Assembly: GCA_007694115.1 (NCBI GenBank)
Contig: RECJ01000112.1
Span: 1-39,800, forward strand
Source of the DNA: Leptolyngbya sp. DLM2.Bin27
GTDB lineage: Bacteria > Cyanobacteriota > Cyanobacteriia > Phormidesmidales > Phormidesmidaceae
Reading direction: 5' to 3'
DNA: 39,800 nucleotides
The stretch's first letter is position 1, and each line of letters begins with the position of its first letter. Positions 17,850-27,358 of the stretch are shown one piece after another. The translations under genes and the position numbers were made by a program. The notes under the pieces are model-generated. The model saw only the letters and a program-made list of their open reading frames with translations. It searched no databases and was not told where the DNA came from.

Positions 17850-20009
17850 TTGGATACTCTGGCTAAAACCCTAGATGTTGACCCCAGCCGGGGGGTAGAC
17901 GAACCCTCGGGCCGCCCTCACCTGCCCTACAAAACCCTCACTGCCGCCCTGGGGGTGGCCCTGGGTGACAGTTTGATCAAGCTGGCCCCTGGCACCTACA
18001 GTGTCGCCACGGGCGAGCGCTTCCCCATCACTCTGCCCGATGGGGTGATGGTGGCTGGGTCAGAGACTACCCAGGGGCAGGGCATTGTGGTCACCGGGGG
18101 TGGCCCGGGGCCGGGGGGGCTGTCGGTAGGGCTGGTGATCCGAGGCCAGAGCCAGCTGCGGGGGGTGACGGTGCAAAATTCCCAGGGGGTGGGCATTTTG
18201 ATCGACGGCGGGGCACCGCTGGTGCAGGCCTGCCGCCTCACCCAGTGCGCGGTCGGGCTACAGGTGAGCGGTGCGGCGCGGCCTCTGGTGATCTACAGTC
18301 GAGTAGACGAAAACCGCGATCGCGGCCTCAGTTTTATCGACCAGGCCCGAGGTGACGTGCAAGACTGTGTGGTTGAACGCTGCGGCCTCGGCATGTATAT
18401 CGGCCAAACTGCCGCGCCGCTGATTCGCAACTGCCAGTGCGCCAGCAACCAGGTGGGAATGCAGGTGGCGGGCCAGGCCAGCCCGGTGCTGCGGCAAACG
18501 CGCCTGGTGCAAAACCAAACTGCGGGCCTGGTGGTGCAAGACACCGCCCGCCCCGACCTGGGCCAGCCCGACGACCCGGCGGGCAACATTTTGCGCTACA
18601 ACCGCCAGGCCGATCTGCGCAACGACAGCCGCCAGGCGCTGGTGCTGGTGGGCAACGATGTGCTGCCCCAGGGGCTGGTGGGGGCCGTCACCCTGGCCGC
18701 CAGCACCCGCCCCGACCCCGCCGCTGTACCCGCCCCCCTGCTCGACCGCCCCAATTTGCCTGCGCCCGCGCCGCCCGAGGGCACAACCCCCAGCCCGCCT
18801 GGGGTCACCGCCCCGCCCGCGCCCCTGCCCAGTCGGTTTGGCGATCTAGGTGGCCACTGGGCCACTGCCTACATTGAGGCCCTGGCCGATCGCGATCTGG
18901 TGAAGGGCTACCCCGACGGCACCTACCGCCCCCAAGCCACGATCAATCGGGCTCAGTTTGCCGCCCTGGTGGCCGCTAGCTACAGCGACCTGCCCCCGGT
19001 GCGCGGGGCGGCTACCTTTGTGGATGTGCCCCCCACCCAGTGGGCTGCCCGCGCCATTGACCAGGCCCAGCGCCAGGGCTTTCTGGGTGGCTACCCCGAC
19101 GGCACGTTTCGCCCCGACCAGGGCATGGTGCGGGTGCAGGCGATGGTGGCGGTGGCCACGGGGCTCAAGCTGCCCCCCGCCCCCGCCAGCGGGCTGGGGG
19201 TCTACCGCGATCGCGCCCAGATTCCCAGCTACGCCATTGACGCCCTGGCCAGCGCCACCCAGGCGGGCCTGGTGATCAACCACCCCACCCCTGAGCTGCT
19301 GCGCCCGCTGGAAACGATGACTCGCGCTGAGGTGGCGGTGCTAATCTACCAGGGGCTAGTTGCCCTGGGCAAAGCCCCTCGTCTCTCTGTTGTCACTCCC
19401 CCACCCCCCACTATGGCCCGAGGCTCATTTCCCGATATTCAGACCCACTGGGCCTTAGATTTTATCCAGGGATTGCTCAACCTGGGCCTGGTGCAGGGCG
19501 ACGATGCAGGGCAATTTAACCCCAACCAGCCCATGACCCGCGCCCAGTTTTCGGCCCTGGTGAGCCGCACCTTTGCCCCGCCCCCCCGGCGACCGGCCCT
19601 GCTGTTTCGCGATGTGCCCGCCGGCCACTGGGCCGCCAGCGCCATTCAAACCGCCTACCGGGGTGGGTTTCTCTCGGGCTACCCCGACTCGACCTTTGGC
19701 CCCGACACGCCGCTGCTGCGCGCCCAGATGTGGGTGGCGCTGGTGTCGGGGCTGGCGCTGTTGCCCAACCAGCCGGGCAATTTGGCGCTGCTGAGTCGCT
19801 ACCGCGATCGCAGCACGATCCCCGACTACGCCACCAATGCGATCGCCAAGGCCACCCAGCTGGCCCTGGTGGTCAACGTGCCCGACATCGCCCAACTCAA
19901 CCCCAACCGAGTCGCCACCCGCGCCGATGTCAGTGCAGCGGTCTACCAGGTGCTGGTGCTACAGCTGCGGGCCAGGCGGATTGACAACCCGTTTATTGTG
20001 CGACCCTAG
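17850..20009 (+). CDS. DUF1565/parallel beta-helix protein with C-terminal SLH (S-layer homology) domains
   Basis: DPSRGVDEPSGRPHLPYKTLTAAL; beta-helix repeats; FGDLGGHWATAYIEALADRDLVKGYPDGTYRPQATINRAQFAALV and further SLH repeats. TTG start assumed. Confidence 0.9.
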   Translation: MDTLAKTLDVDPSRGVDEPSGRPHLPYKTLTAALGVALGDSLIKLAPGTYSVATGERFPITLPDGVMVAGSETTQGQGIVVTGGGPGPGGLSVGLVIRGQSQLRGVTVQNSQGVGILIDGGAPLVQACRLTQCAVGLQVSGAARPLVIYSRVDENRDRGLSFIDQARGDVQDCVVERCGLGMYIGQTAAPLIRNCQCASNQVGMQVAGQASPVLRQTRLVQNQTAGLVVQDTARPDLGQPDDPAGNILRYNRQADLRNDSRQALVLVGNDVLPQGLVGAVTLAASTRPDPAAVPAPLLDRPNLPAPAPPEGTTPSPPGVTAPPAPLPSRFGDLGGHWATAYIEALADRDLVKGYPDGTYRPQATINRAQFAALVAASYSDLPPVRGAATFVDVPPTQWAARAIDQAQRQGFLGGYPDGTFRPDQGMVRVQAMVAVATGLKLPPAPASGLGVYRDRAQIPSYAIDALASATQAGLVINHPTPELLRPLETMTRAEVAVLIYQGLVALGKAPRLSVVTPPPPTMARGSFPDIQTHWALDFIQGLLNLGLVQGDDAGQFNPNQPMTRAQFSALVSRTFAPPPRRPALLFRDVPAGHWAASAIQTAYRGGFLSGYPDSTFGPDTPLLRAQMWVALVSGLALLPNQPGNLALLSRYRDRSTIPDYATNAIAKATQLALVVNVPDIAQLNPNRVATRADVSAAVYQVLVLQLRARRIDNPFIVRP

Positions 20010-20018
20010 ATTGCTGCT

Positions 20019-21713
20019 ATGTCAGACTCAGCTCGCTTGCCCAAATTCTCTGCCCTCGCTCAGCAATCTAGCTGGCTACCTTACGCTTTGCTGGGGTTTT
20101 GGCAGGGGCTGCTCTTGGCTGCCAGCAATGTCGAGACCAGCTTAATGGCCCATGACGAGGGCTGGTATGCCACCCTGGCTCTGGGGCTAGTGCGATCGCA
20201 AGACTGGCTCAGCCCGACTTGGTGGGGGCAGCTCACCTACGATAAGACTTCCGGGGTGCATTGGCTGATAGCCACTGCCTACACCCTCTTTGGGGTGAGT
20301 GAGACCGCCGCCCGGGTGCCCTCCGGGATTGCCTGCTTGATCAGCATTTTTTTGCTCTACGCCATCGGCTCTACACTGCTCAATCGGCGGGCTGCCTTTT
20401 TGGGGGCGATGTGTCTCAGCACGATCATCCTATGGACCCAATATGGTCAGCTGGCCACCCAAGATATGCCCCTGGTCGCCCTTGAACTTGCCGTCATCTG
20501 GGCGCTTTTGCGGGCAGAGCAGCATCCCCAGCAGCGAATCGGCTGGGGCCTACTGGCGGGTCTGGGCTTTGGTCTGGGCTTCTTCATCAAAGGTTTTATG
20601 GTGGCTTTACCCACTGTGTCCCTATTGCCCTACCTATTGCTCAACCACAAGCACCATCGACACCTGTTTAACCCCGGCCTGTATCTTGGCTTTGGGCTTG
20701 GTCTGGGGCTGGTGGCCTACTGGTTCCTGCGCCTCTGGCAGGTTCACGGCAGAGAACCCTTTAATCAGCTGTTTGGCATTTTGGTGCTGGCTGCGTCGGA
20801 AGACTACCACGGGGTTGGCCCCTGGTATTACCTATGGAATATTCCGGCAAACGTCTTACCCTGGACACCCTTAGTATTCCTTGGGCTGTTTTATCTGATT
20901 AAATCACCGCCTATGAAAGCATCACCTCACAGCCGTGTCCTGTTGACCCTGGGCTATCCGGCGGTGCTGTTGCTGCTGCTTCAGCTGTTTAGCACCAAAA
21001 CCATTTATTACCCGCTTCAGATCTACCCCTTTCTGGGGCTTTACAGCGGCTATGCCCTCCACACCCTGCTGACGGTTTGGCAGGTGACAGATCGGCGACC
21101 GACGATCGCCAAAGTGTTGAGCGGTTTCTACGGCTTCATCGCCCTGCTGGCTTTGGTGCTCAGTCTCGGGTTATTGACCGGAACCTGGCTGCGGCTGGGC
21201 CTCTTTAATGCGGCCCTCAACCAAGACCTCTACGTCTACAGCATTCCGGCCCTGGTACTAGGCGGGTTTTGGCTAGTTCATGCCGCTAGCGGGCTGGGTG
21301 GGGGGCGATCGCAGCCCCACTTGTGGCTCGGTAGCTTGCTGATCGGCCCTTGGCTGGCCATCGGCCTGGCGGGCACCGCTGGGCTAGTTGGCAACTACAG
21401 CAGCGACGTTGCTGCCTTTTGTCGCCAGGCCCATGTTGCCCCTGTTCTAGCCCAGCACCCTGTCAATGTGGTGATCGACAACCCGGTGAGCGGGGTTGAC
21501 CACCAGACCTGGATATTGCTGTCTTTTTGCTCGTCCCAGTGGGCAGAGCGGCGGTTTTCGGTAGAAGAATTAGAGGCCGGTCAGTATGCCTGGGTTAGCC
21601 CTCCCATCGCCGCAGATATCGAGGCCACCAGCCCCGAAAACTATGAGCAACTAGGCGAGATCCGGGGCTGGGCCTTAGTGCAGAAGCTAACGTCTGCCGT
21701 AGATTTGCAGTGA
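20019..21713 (+). CDS. Glycosyltransferase family 39 / ArnT-like membrane protein
   Basis: MAHDEGWYATLALGLVRSQDWLSPTWWGQLTYDKTSGVHWLIATAYTLFGVSETAARVPS is typical of ArnT/PMT_2 proteins; multi-TM. Confidence 0.88.
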   Translation: MSDSARLPKFSALAQQSSWLPYALLGFWQGLLLAASNVETSLMAHDEGWYATLALGLVRSQDWLSPTWWGQLTYDKTSGVHWLIATAYTLFGVSETAARVPSGIACLISIFLLYAIGSTLLNRRAAFLGAMCLSTIILWTQYGQLATQDMPLVALELAVIWALLRAEQHPQQRIGWGLLAGLGFGLGFFIKGFMVALPTVSLLPYLLLNHKHHRHLFNPGLYLGFGLGLGLVAYWFLRLWQVHGREPFNQLFGILVLAASEDYHGVGPWYYLWNIPANVLPWTPLVFLGLFYLIKSPPMKASPHSRVLLTLGYPAVLLLLLQLFSTKTIYYPLQIYPFLGLYSGYALHTLLTVWQVTDRRPTIAKVLSGFYGFIALLALVLSLGLLTGTWLRLGLFNAALNQDLYVYSIPALVLGGFWLVHAASGLGGGRSQPHLWLGSLLIGPWLAIGLAGTAGLVGNYSSDVAAFCRQAHVAPVLAQHPVNVVIDNPVSGVDHQTWILLSFCSSQWAERRFSVEELEAGQYAWVSPPIAADIEATSPENYEQLGEIRGWALVQKLTSAVDLQ

Positions 21714-22421
21714 TCCGCCAATTTCTTGAATGATGGGTGTGTGGCTGAGAAGATTGCTCAACCTGCGCACCACCGGAATCCAGCCTGCAGGAATGCCAGG
21801 GTGAAGAAAGTCGAAGGGCTGAGCCCGCAGGTCTTGAAACCCGTAGCCTCGCAGACGGCGGGTGATTCTCCAGCGAAAGAAAGCTGTTTCATCGGGAGAA
21901 TTTTGCAGCTTTCGGCCAATAAATTTAATGTTTTTCTCAATGGCAATCTGGGGATTGAGCATATTGGGCTCGGTAAAAAAGAAGTGCCCTCCAGGCTTCA
22001 GCACCCGGTATAGCTCTGGCAGCGTTGCGTCGAGATCAAAATGGTGCAGCACAGCGTTACCCACCACCGCATCAAAGCTTTCGTCGGCAAAGGGCAGCTG
22101 AGTGACATCACCCACCTTAAGGGTGACGTTGGCAAAACTTGCCAGCCGCTGTTGTGCAATCTCCACCTGCCGGGGCGAAATCTCTAAGCCAACGATGTCT
22201 GCGCCCGATTTTGCTAATCGCAGAGTAAATTCACCATTGCCTGCCCCAGGTTCTAGCACCCGCCGGCCAGGGGCCAAGCCACCCTGCACGATGGCGAGAT
22301 CACCGCGCTCATCGATGCGCAGTTGCCCGGCTTTGGTCACAGATCCCCACCACACCGACCCGAGTTCGTCGGCCAGTTGATCAAAATGCTCTCGCTCTCG
22401 ATCGCTGCGAGACTTTACCAT
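21687..22421 (-). CDS. Class I SAM-dependent methyltransferase
   Basis: VLEPGAGNGEFTLRLAKSGADIVGLEIS...LPFADESFDAVVGNAVLHHFD; tail-to-tail 27-bp overlap with the GT39 gene. Confidence 0.92.
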   Translation of the reverse strand: MVKSRSDREREHFDQLADELGSVWWGSVTKAGQLRIDERGDLAIVQGGLAPGRRVLEPGAGNGEFTLRLAKSGADIVGLEISPRQVEIAQQRLASFANVTLKVGDVTQLPFADESFDAVVGNAVLHHFDLDATLPELYRVLKPGGHFFFTEPNMLNPQIAIEKNIKFIGRKLQNSPDETAFFRWRITRRLRGYGFQDLRAQPFDFLHPGIPAGWIPVVRRLSNLLSHTPIIQEIGGSLQIYGRR

Positions 22422-22687
22422 AGCCCTCTCTCACCAATAATCTCCATGAGCATATCAGACCATAAACCACCAGATGATACGCAGCGGCCGACGCGATCGC
22501 CGCGTTAGCTAAACCATTACCTTCCCCTCTTCTCAGCGAAGATACGATTGCAGAGCAGTCTGGCGCGAGTTCCGTGTTTTCCTGATGATCACTGTTTCAT
22601 TGGCTACCAGGCTGGGCAGGCTACCTGTAGAGTCAAAGGCAGAGCGATCTGTCTCAGCTCTAATTCTTTTACCCAGAGAAAAACCCT

Positions 22688-22891
22688 ATGGCTCAGCGTG
22701 GATTTAAGACAGCGGTGGCCTTTATGCTTGGTGCGATCGCAGTGGTCAGCAGTGCGGCCATTGCCCAGGCCCAATCTCGCATCGACTGGCTCAACAGCGG
22801 CGACAGCATTACCTATGACGGATATCTCTATGCTGGGGAGGCCGTACAGGCCATCTGTGACTGCCGTTTACCTACTCAAAAGGGAGCGTGA
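22688..22891 (+). CDS. Small secreted protein, possibly truncated
   Basis: Sec signal peptide with AxA site (AIAQAQ), mature part about 39 aa; stop falls inside the hairpin stem. Confidence 0.55.
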   Translation: MAQRGFKTAVAFMLGAIAVVSSAAIAQAQSRIDWLNSGDSITYDGYLYAGEAVQAICDCRLPTQKGA

Positions 22892-22919
22892 GTACCAGCA
22901 ATCTGGACTCACGCTCCCT
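22881..22919. terminator. Strong stem-loop, likely transcription terminator
   Basis: GGGAGCGTGAGT (22882-22893) / ACTCACGCTCCC (22907-22918), outer A-T pair, inner CCAG/CTGG pairing after a 1-nt bulge. Confidence 0.75.
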
Positions 22920-22958
22920 GTTTAATTTGCACCAAGAGGGCCGTATGCTGCCCAGGGG

Positions 22959-24050
22959 CTACAGCATGCGCTCGGCTTGGGGGGGCAGGACACTGTCGTC
23001 AAACACCTGCTGGGGGCTGGGGGTGCTGGCTAGGTCAAAGCCCTCCACCACCTGGTCAATAGTGATGGCTAGGCGGTCAAAATCGACCGTCCCCAGGCCC
23101 ACGGTGTCATTTTCGGGGCTAGTGAAAAGCAGATCCAGGGCAATCTGCAAACGCTCGGCCTCCACTTCCCGGTCAAACAGCTCATCATCCGCCACGCGCA
23201 CCACCGTTTCTAGGGCCGCTTCTGGGTCCGCCAGGGTGGCTTCGAGCCCCCGCAGGTAGGCGGCCACAAACCCCCGCACCACCTCTGGGTTAGCCTCTAA
23301 AAAGTCTCGGCGCACAATGAGAGCGTTGCCGTAGAGGTCGAGGCCATGGTCGTTGTAGTAGAACACATTGAGGGTGTCGGGGCCAAAGCCCAGATTTTGG
23401 TGGAGCACCGGCAGGCAGGAAGTGGCAAAACAGGAGATACCGTCGACGTTGCCCTGGGCCAGCAGGCTCTCTCGCAGCTGAGGCTCAACGTTGGTCCACT
23501 CGACGCTGTCGGGGTCTGCCCCCACCTGATTGGCCAAGACCGGCCACAGTCGCCGGGGGCCATCCCCCGCCGGGGCTGCTAGGTTAGCCCCCTCTAGCTC
23601 AGCGGGGTCGTCAATGCCAGAGTCAACCCGGGTGACAATGGCAAAGGGAGAGCGGTTGAACTTGATCGCCACCGCCACGAGCTGGTCGTCGGGGTTGTTG
23701 TCGTTGAACTCCATCATGGCGTACATATCGCCTTCGGCGATGTCGTACTGCCCGGCGGCCACTTTAGTAATTGAGTCGGCGGAGCCAAAACCGCGTTCGA
23801 AGGTAACGTCTAAGCCTTCTTCGGCAAAGTAGCCTTGGTCTAGGGCGATCGCCAGGGGCGCATCTACCCCCTGAAACAGCCAGGATAGGGTGAACCGCAC
23901 TGGGGTGAGATCAGCGGTGTCGGGGGCGGCAGCCGTAGATTCGGCGGCGGGGGGCTCGGAAGTGGCCACATCGGTGGCACCGCCGCAGGCCACCAGGCCT
24001 AGGCTAGCGGCCAGCAGCAAAGAACCAAAAAGGGAACGCAGGGGCTTCAT
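22959..24050 (-). CDS. NitT/TauT (NMT1/THI5-like) ABC transporter substrate-binding lipoprotein
   Basis: LAASLGLVACGG lipobox; PVRFTLSWLFQGVDAPLAIALDQGYFAEEGLDVTFERG. Confidence 0.9.
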   Translation of the reverse strand: MKPLRSLFGSLLLAASLGLVACGGATDVATSEPPAAESTAAAPDTADLTPVRFTLSWLFQGVDAPLAIALDQGYFAEEGLDVTFERGFGSADSITKVAAGQYDIAEGDMYAMMEFNDNNPDDQLVAVAIKFNRSPFAIVTRVDSGIDDPAELEGANLAAPAGDGPRRLWPVLANQVGADPDSVEWTNVEPQLRESLLAQGNVDGISCFATSCLPVLHQNLGFGPDTLNVFYYNDHGLDLYGNALIVRRDFLEANPEVVRGFVAAYLRGLEATLADPEAALETVVRVADDELFDREVEAERLQIALDLLFTSPENDTVGLGTVDFDRLAITIDQVVEGFDLASTPSPQQVFDDSVLPPQAERML

Positions 24051-24214
24051 AAGTTAAAACTACTCCGGTGCCAAATCATCAAACCGTAGAAATTTTCCAG
24101 ATTATAGATATAGTTGCTATGTAACGGGAACTTAGTAGCCTGCAATACTAGGTTGTGAAGTTTGTTGGGCCTTAATAAAACCTAGTAGGTAAATCAGGGA
24201 ATAGCCGAGGTACC

Positions 24215-24976
24215 GTGAAAAAGTTTTTGAACACCAAGCTGGCCGCCTATCTGCTGCCCACCATCGCCGTGGTGATCTTGCTGATCGTTTGGGAGGCGGC
24301 GACCCATCTGTGGCAGGTGCCCACGTTTATATTGCCTGCCCCCAGCGATATCTGGGCCGCCGCCCAAAACTTTGGTACCACCGTCTGGCGCAACGGTATC
24401 CACACCCTCAACACTACCCTGATGGGGTTTTTCTTGGGTCTGGTAAGCGGTGTACTGCTGGGGTTTTTAATCGGCTACTCGCGGCTGGCCTATATAATTT
24501 TGTACCCGCTGCTGGTGGGGTTTAACACCATTCCCAAGGTAGCGCTGGTGCCGCTGCTGGCGATCTGGTTTGGTATTGGCACTATTCCGGCAGTAATCAC
24601 GGCCTTTACCCTGGCCTTTTTTCCCATTGCGGTCAATGTGGCGGCGGGGCTGGCGACGGTGGAGCCCGAAATGCAGGATGTGCTGCGATCGCTGGGGGCT
24701 TCCCCCTGGGAAGTGTTTCAAAAGGTGGGCTTGCCCCACTCCCTGCCCTACCTGTTTGCCTCCCTCAAGGTGGCGATCTCCCTGGCCTTCATTGGCTCGG
24801 TGATCTCCGAAACCGTGGCCTCGAATCGGGGCATCGGCTTTGTAATTGTCAGCGCCAGTGCCAGCTTTAACGTGCCCCTGGCGTTTTTGGCCATTCTGGC
24901 TTTGGCGGCTATGGGTATCGTGCTCTACGGCGTCTTTGCCCTGGTCGAACAGCGCACCATCCATTGGGCGCGATAG
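24215..24976 (+). CDS. ABC transporter permease (SsuC/TauC-like)
   Basis: BPD_transp_1 pattern: GFNTIPKVALVPLLAIWFGIGTIPAVITAFTLAFFPIAVNVAAGL...LRSLGASPWEVFQKVGLPHSLPYLFASLKVAISLAFIGSVISE. Start codon is GTG. Confidence 0.92.
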   Translation: MKKFLNTKLAAYLLPTIAVVILLIVWEAATHLWQVPTFILPAPSDIWAAAQNFGTTVWRNGIHTLNTTLMGFFLGLVSGVLLGFLIGYSRLAYIILYPLLVGFNTIPKVALVPLLAIWFGIGTIPAVITAFTLAFFPIAVNVAAGLATVEPEMQDVLRSLGASPWEVFQKVGLPHSLPYLFASLKVAISLAFIGSVISETVASNRGIGFVIVSASASFNVPLAFLAILALAAMGIVLYGVFALVEQRTIHWAR

Positions 24977-25013
24977 GGTGGGCTCGATAGGGTGGGGCTC
25001 GATAGGGTGGGCT
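24971..25013. repeat. Three near-identical tandem 14/15-bp repeats, CGATAGGGTGGG(G)CT
   Basis: 24971-24984, 24985-24999, 25000-25013; overlaps the permease 3' end. Confidence 0.9.
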
Positions 25014-25035
25014 CGTTAGAACCCGCCACAGCCGG

Positions 25036-25884
25036 CTAGCTCCGCTGAATGTGGCGGCGCAGCTCGGTGTACATGTGGTGAAAGTTGTCGGTAAAACACA
25101 TGTCGAGGGTGCGGGGTCGGGGCAGATCGACCTTGAGGGTGTAAACAATGGTGCTGGGGCGGGGGCCGAGCACATAAATGGTATCGGAGAGGAACAGCGC
25201 TTCCCGCAGGTCGTGGGTGACCAACAGCGCCGTACAGCCGGTTTGCTGCCAGAGGTTTTGGGTTAGCCCCCACATCTCTTCGCGGGTAAAGGCGTCGAGG
25301 GCGGCAAAGGGCTCATCGAGCAGCAAGATCTCGGGTTGGTGAATCAGTGCCCGGCATAAAGAAGCTCGCTGGCGCATACCGCCGGACAGCTGCCAGGGAT
25401 AGTTTTGATGAAAGCCGCTCAACCCCACCGTGGCCAGCAGCTGCTTGGCCGCTTCGACATACTGGGCTTTGTTTTGGCGAAACCGGCGCTTGTGGGGCTG
25501 CACCACCTCTAGCGGCAGCAGTACGTTGTTGAGGGTGTTGCGCCAGGGCAGCAGCACCGGGTTTTGAAAGGCAATGCCGATGTTTTTTAGCGGCCCGGTG
25601 ATCGGCTGACCGTGAAAGTACACGGTGCCTTCTTCCGTCGGGTTGAGGCCCGACACCATGCGCAGCAGAGTGGTTTTGCCGCAGCCGCTGGGCCCCACCA
25701 GCGACACAAACTCGCCCTGGGCCACTTGAAAGGAAATCTGCTCGATCACCGTTAGCGGCGCACCTTTGCCAGGATAGGTGAGACGAATATCGCGAAAGTC
25801 TAGAGCTGAGGTGTCATGGGTGGTGGGGGATGCGATCGCGTGGGTTTTGACCATGGCAGCGCCAGCTAAATACACTTCATTCAA
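25036..25884 (-). CDS. ABC transporter ATP-binding protein (SsuB/TauB-like)
   Basis: Walker A LVGPSGCGKTTLLRMVSG, signature LSGGMRQRASLCRAL, Walker B ILLLDEPFAALDAFTRE. Confidence 0.95.
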   Translation of the reverse strand: MNEVYLAGAAMVKTHAIASPTTHDTSALDFRDIRLTYPGKGAPLTVIEQISFQVAQGEFVSLVGPSGCGKTTLLRMVSGLNPTEEGTVYFHGQPITGPLKNIGIAFQNPVLLPWRNTLNNVLLPLEVVQPHKRRFRQNKAQYVEAAKQLLATVGLSGFHQNYPWQLSGGMRQRASLCRALIHQPEILLLDEPFAALDAFTREEMWGLTQNLWQQTGCTALLVTHDLREALFLSDTIYVLGPRPSTIVYTLKVDLPRPRTLDMCFTDNFHHMYTELRRHIQRS

Positions 25885-25982
25885 CGCTAATGGCCCCCCA
25901 GAGAGAGTGACGTAGCATTAGATACATTTGGGTGGTGATCTCAGGGTTGTATCTTTCAGGCTAGGGAAAGCCCGCTCTCGGA

Positions 25983-26792
25983 TCAGGGGCGGTCGCCGCT
26001 TCTGGCCGGTAGTGCTACCGCCGGGGTGAGCATCACTACCTCTTGGCTATCGACAATAAAACCAGGAATATTGAGGCTGGTGAGCACCGCCAGGGTAGAG
26101 GCCGCCCCCTCGACGTTGGGGCTGTGGGCAATCAGCAGGTAAGACCGCTGCCGGTGAACCGCCAGGCCGACGGCCTGACCCACCTGGCGCTGAATGGTGA
26201 TTGCCGACTCAGGCTCAAACTGGTAGTCAACTAGCACCGCAAAACCTGCCCCCAGGGGCTGGGGGGCGTAGGTGGTGCGCACCGGCTGAGTTGGCACCGG
26301 GGTGTTGGCAGGCGCATTGTTTAACGTTGGGGGCGTGGTGGCGCTGGCGGTGGGGCTGCTGGCAGGCGGGCTGTTGATAGGCGGTGTGGGCTGCGCGGCG
26401 ATGCTGGCCGGGCGGGCTACAAAAGCCTGAAAGCCCTCGACTTCAGTCATGTACTGGGCCCAGGCATTGGCGTTCTCTAAGTTGGTAAAGCCGCCCGCCC
26501 GCACAACGGTGTCGTTGAGGTATTCGCAGACCATGACGGTGCTGTTGGAGGGCAGCAGGTTTTGAACCCGGTTGCGCTCGGCCTCGGCATTGCTGCGCAC
26601 CAGCAGCAAATATTCATTGGCCGCAGGTGGCGGGCAGGGCGGAAACTGAGCCTGGGCCGCACTCCAGACTCCGACCAGGGGAGCCAGCAGCAAACCCAGG
26701 ACAGCTCCCCCTGCTCGTTGCCGATCAACCAGCCATACTCGCGTTTTGCGGCTCCGTGTCAAACCCTGTGCCATTGGTTTATTAATTACCAT
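25983..26792 (-). CDS. Secreted/anchored hypothetical protein, SPOR-like cyanobacterial type
   Basis: Signal segment, then EYLLLVRSNAEAERNRVQNLLPSNSTVMVCEYLNDTVVRAGGFTNLENANAWAQYM; Pro/Thr linker; second similar domain. Confidence 0.65.
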   Translation of the reverse strand: MVINKPMAQGLTRSRKTRVWLVDRQRAGGAVLGLLLAPLVGVWSAAQAQFPPCPPPAANEYLLLVRSNAEAERNRVQNLLPSNSTVMVCEYLNDTVVRAGGFTNLENANAWAQYMTEVEGFQAFVARPASIAAQPTPPINSPPASSPTASATTPPTLNNAPANTPVPTQPVRTTYAPQPLGAGFAVLVDYQFEPESAITIQRQVGQAVGLAVHRQRSYLLIAHSPNVEGAASTLAVLTSLNIPGFIVDSQEVVMLTPAVALPARSGDRP

Positions 26793-26901
26793 AATCTGCC
26801 AGCGATTCTAGCCTAAACCAACCGCCTCAGTGTGCAGATTTCAGGTTTTGATCCAATGTTTTGAGCCAGTTCTAAACCCATCAAACGGGCGCGAACAGAG
26901 G

Positions 26902-27234
26902 CTAAGAGGCCACCACATCGAGTGACGCCAAGGGGTCGGGGATGCTTTCTGAGGGGGCCTCAAACTCGCCGGTGCCCACGTACTCAAACCGCAGTTTGAC
27001 CCAGGTGATAAATTGCTTGCTGGTGGAAACCAGCGCCACAGCGGGCTGGGGGCAGGCGGCCTTAGCGCTGGCTAGCGCTGGCGCATCTAGAAAGGCCGGA
27101 GACTTCACCAGCCAAAAATTCACCTCCTGCTCTTGCTCCTGGTAGTAGCGGCGACGCTCCTTCAGCACTTCCTCTAGGGGCTCTTCTTCGAGCAAAAATT
27201 TTTGGCTGGCAACGGCGTAGTAGTAGGTGGTCAT
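26902..27234 (-). CDS. ycf54: Ycf54-family protein (Mg-protoporphyrin IX monomethyl ester cyclase complex)
   Basis: MTTYYYAVASQKFLLEEEPLEEVLKERRRYYQEQEQEVNFWLVKSPAFLDAP...CPQPAVALVSTSKQFITWVKLRFEYVGTGEFEAPS. Confidence 0.93.
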   Translation of the reverse strand: MTTYYYAVASQKFLLEEEPLEEVLKERRRYYQEQEQEVNFWLVKSPAFLDAPALASAKAACPQPAVALVSTSKQFITWVKLRFEYVGTGEFEAPSESIPDPLASLDVVAS

Positions 27235-27358
27235 GGGTATCTCCTTTAGATAGATCTAGATTAGATAGATAGATCAGAGTATTGAGCTAGGGCGCACAGC
27301 GGTGCGTCCGTACATTTGGGGGATGGGTGGGGGTGGTTTACACCTTGGCCCCTGCCCC

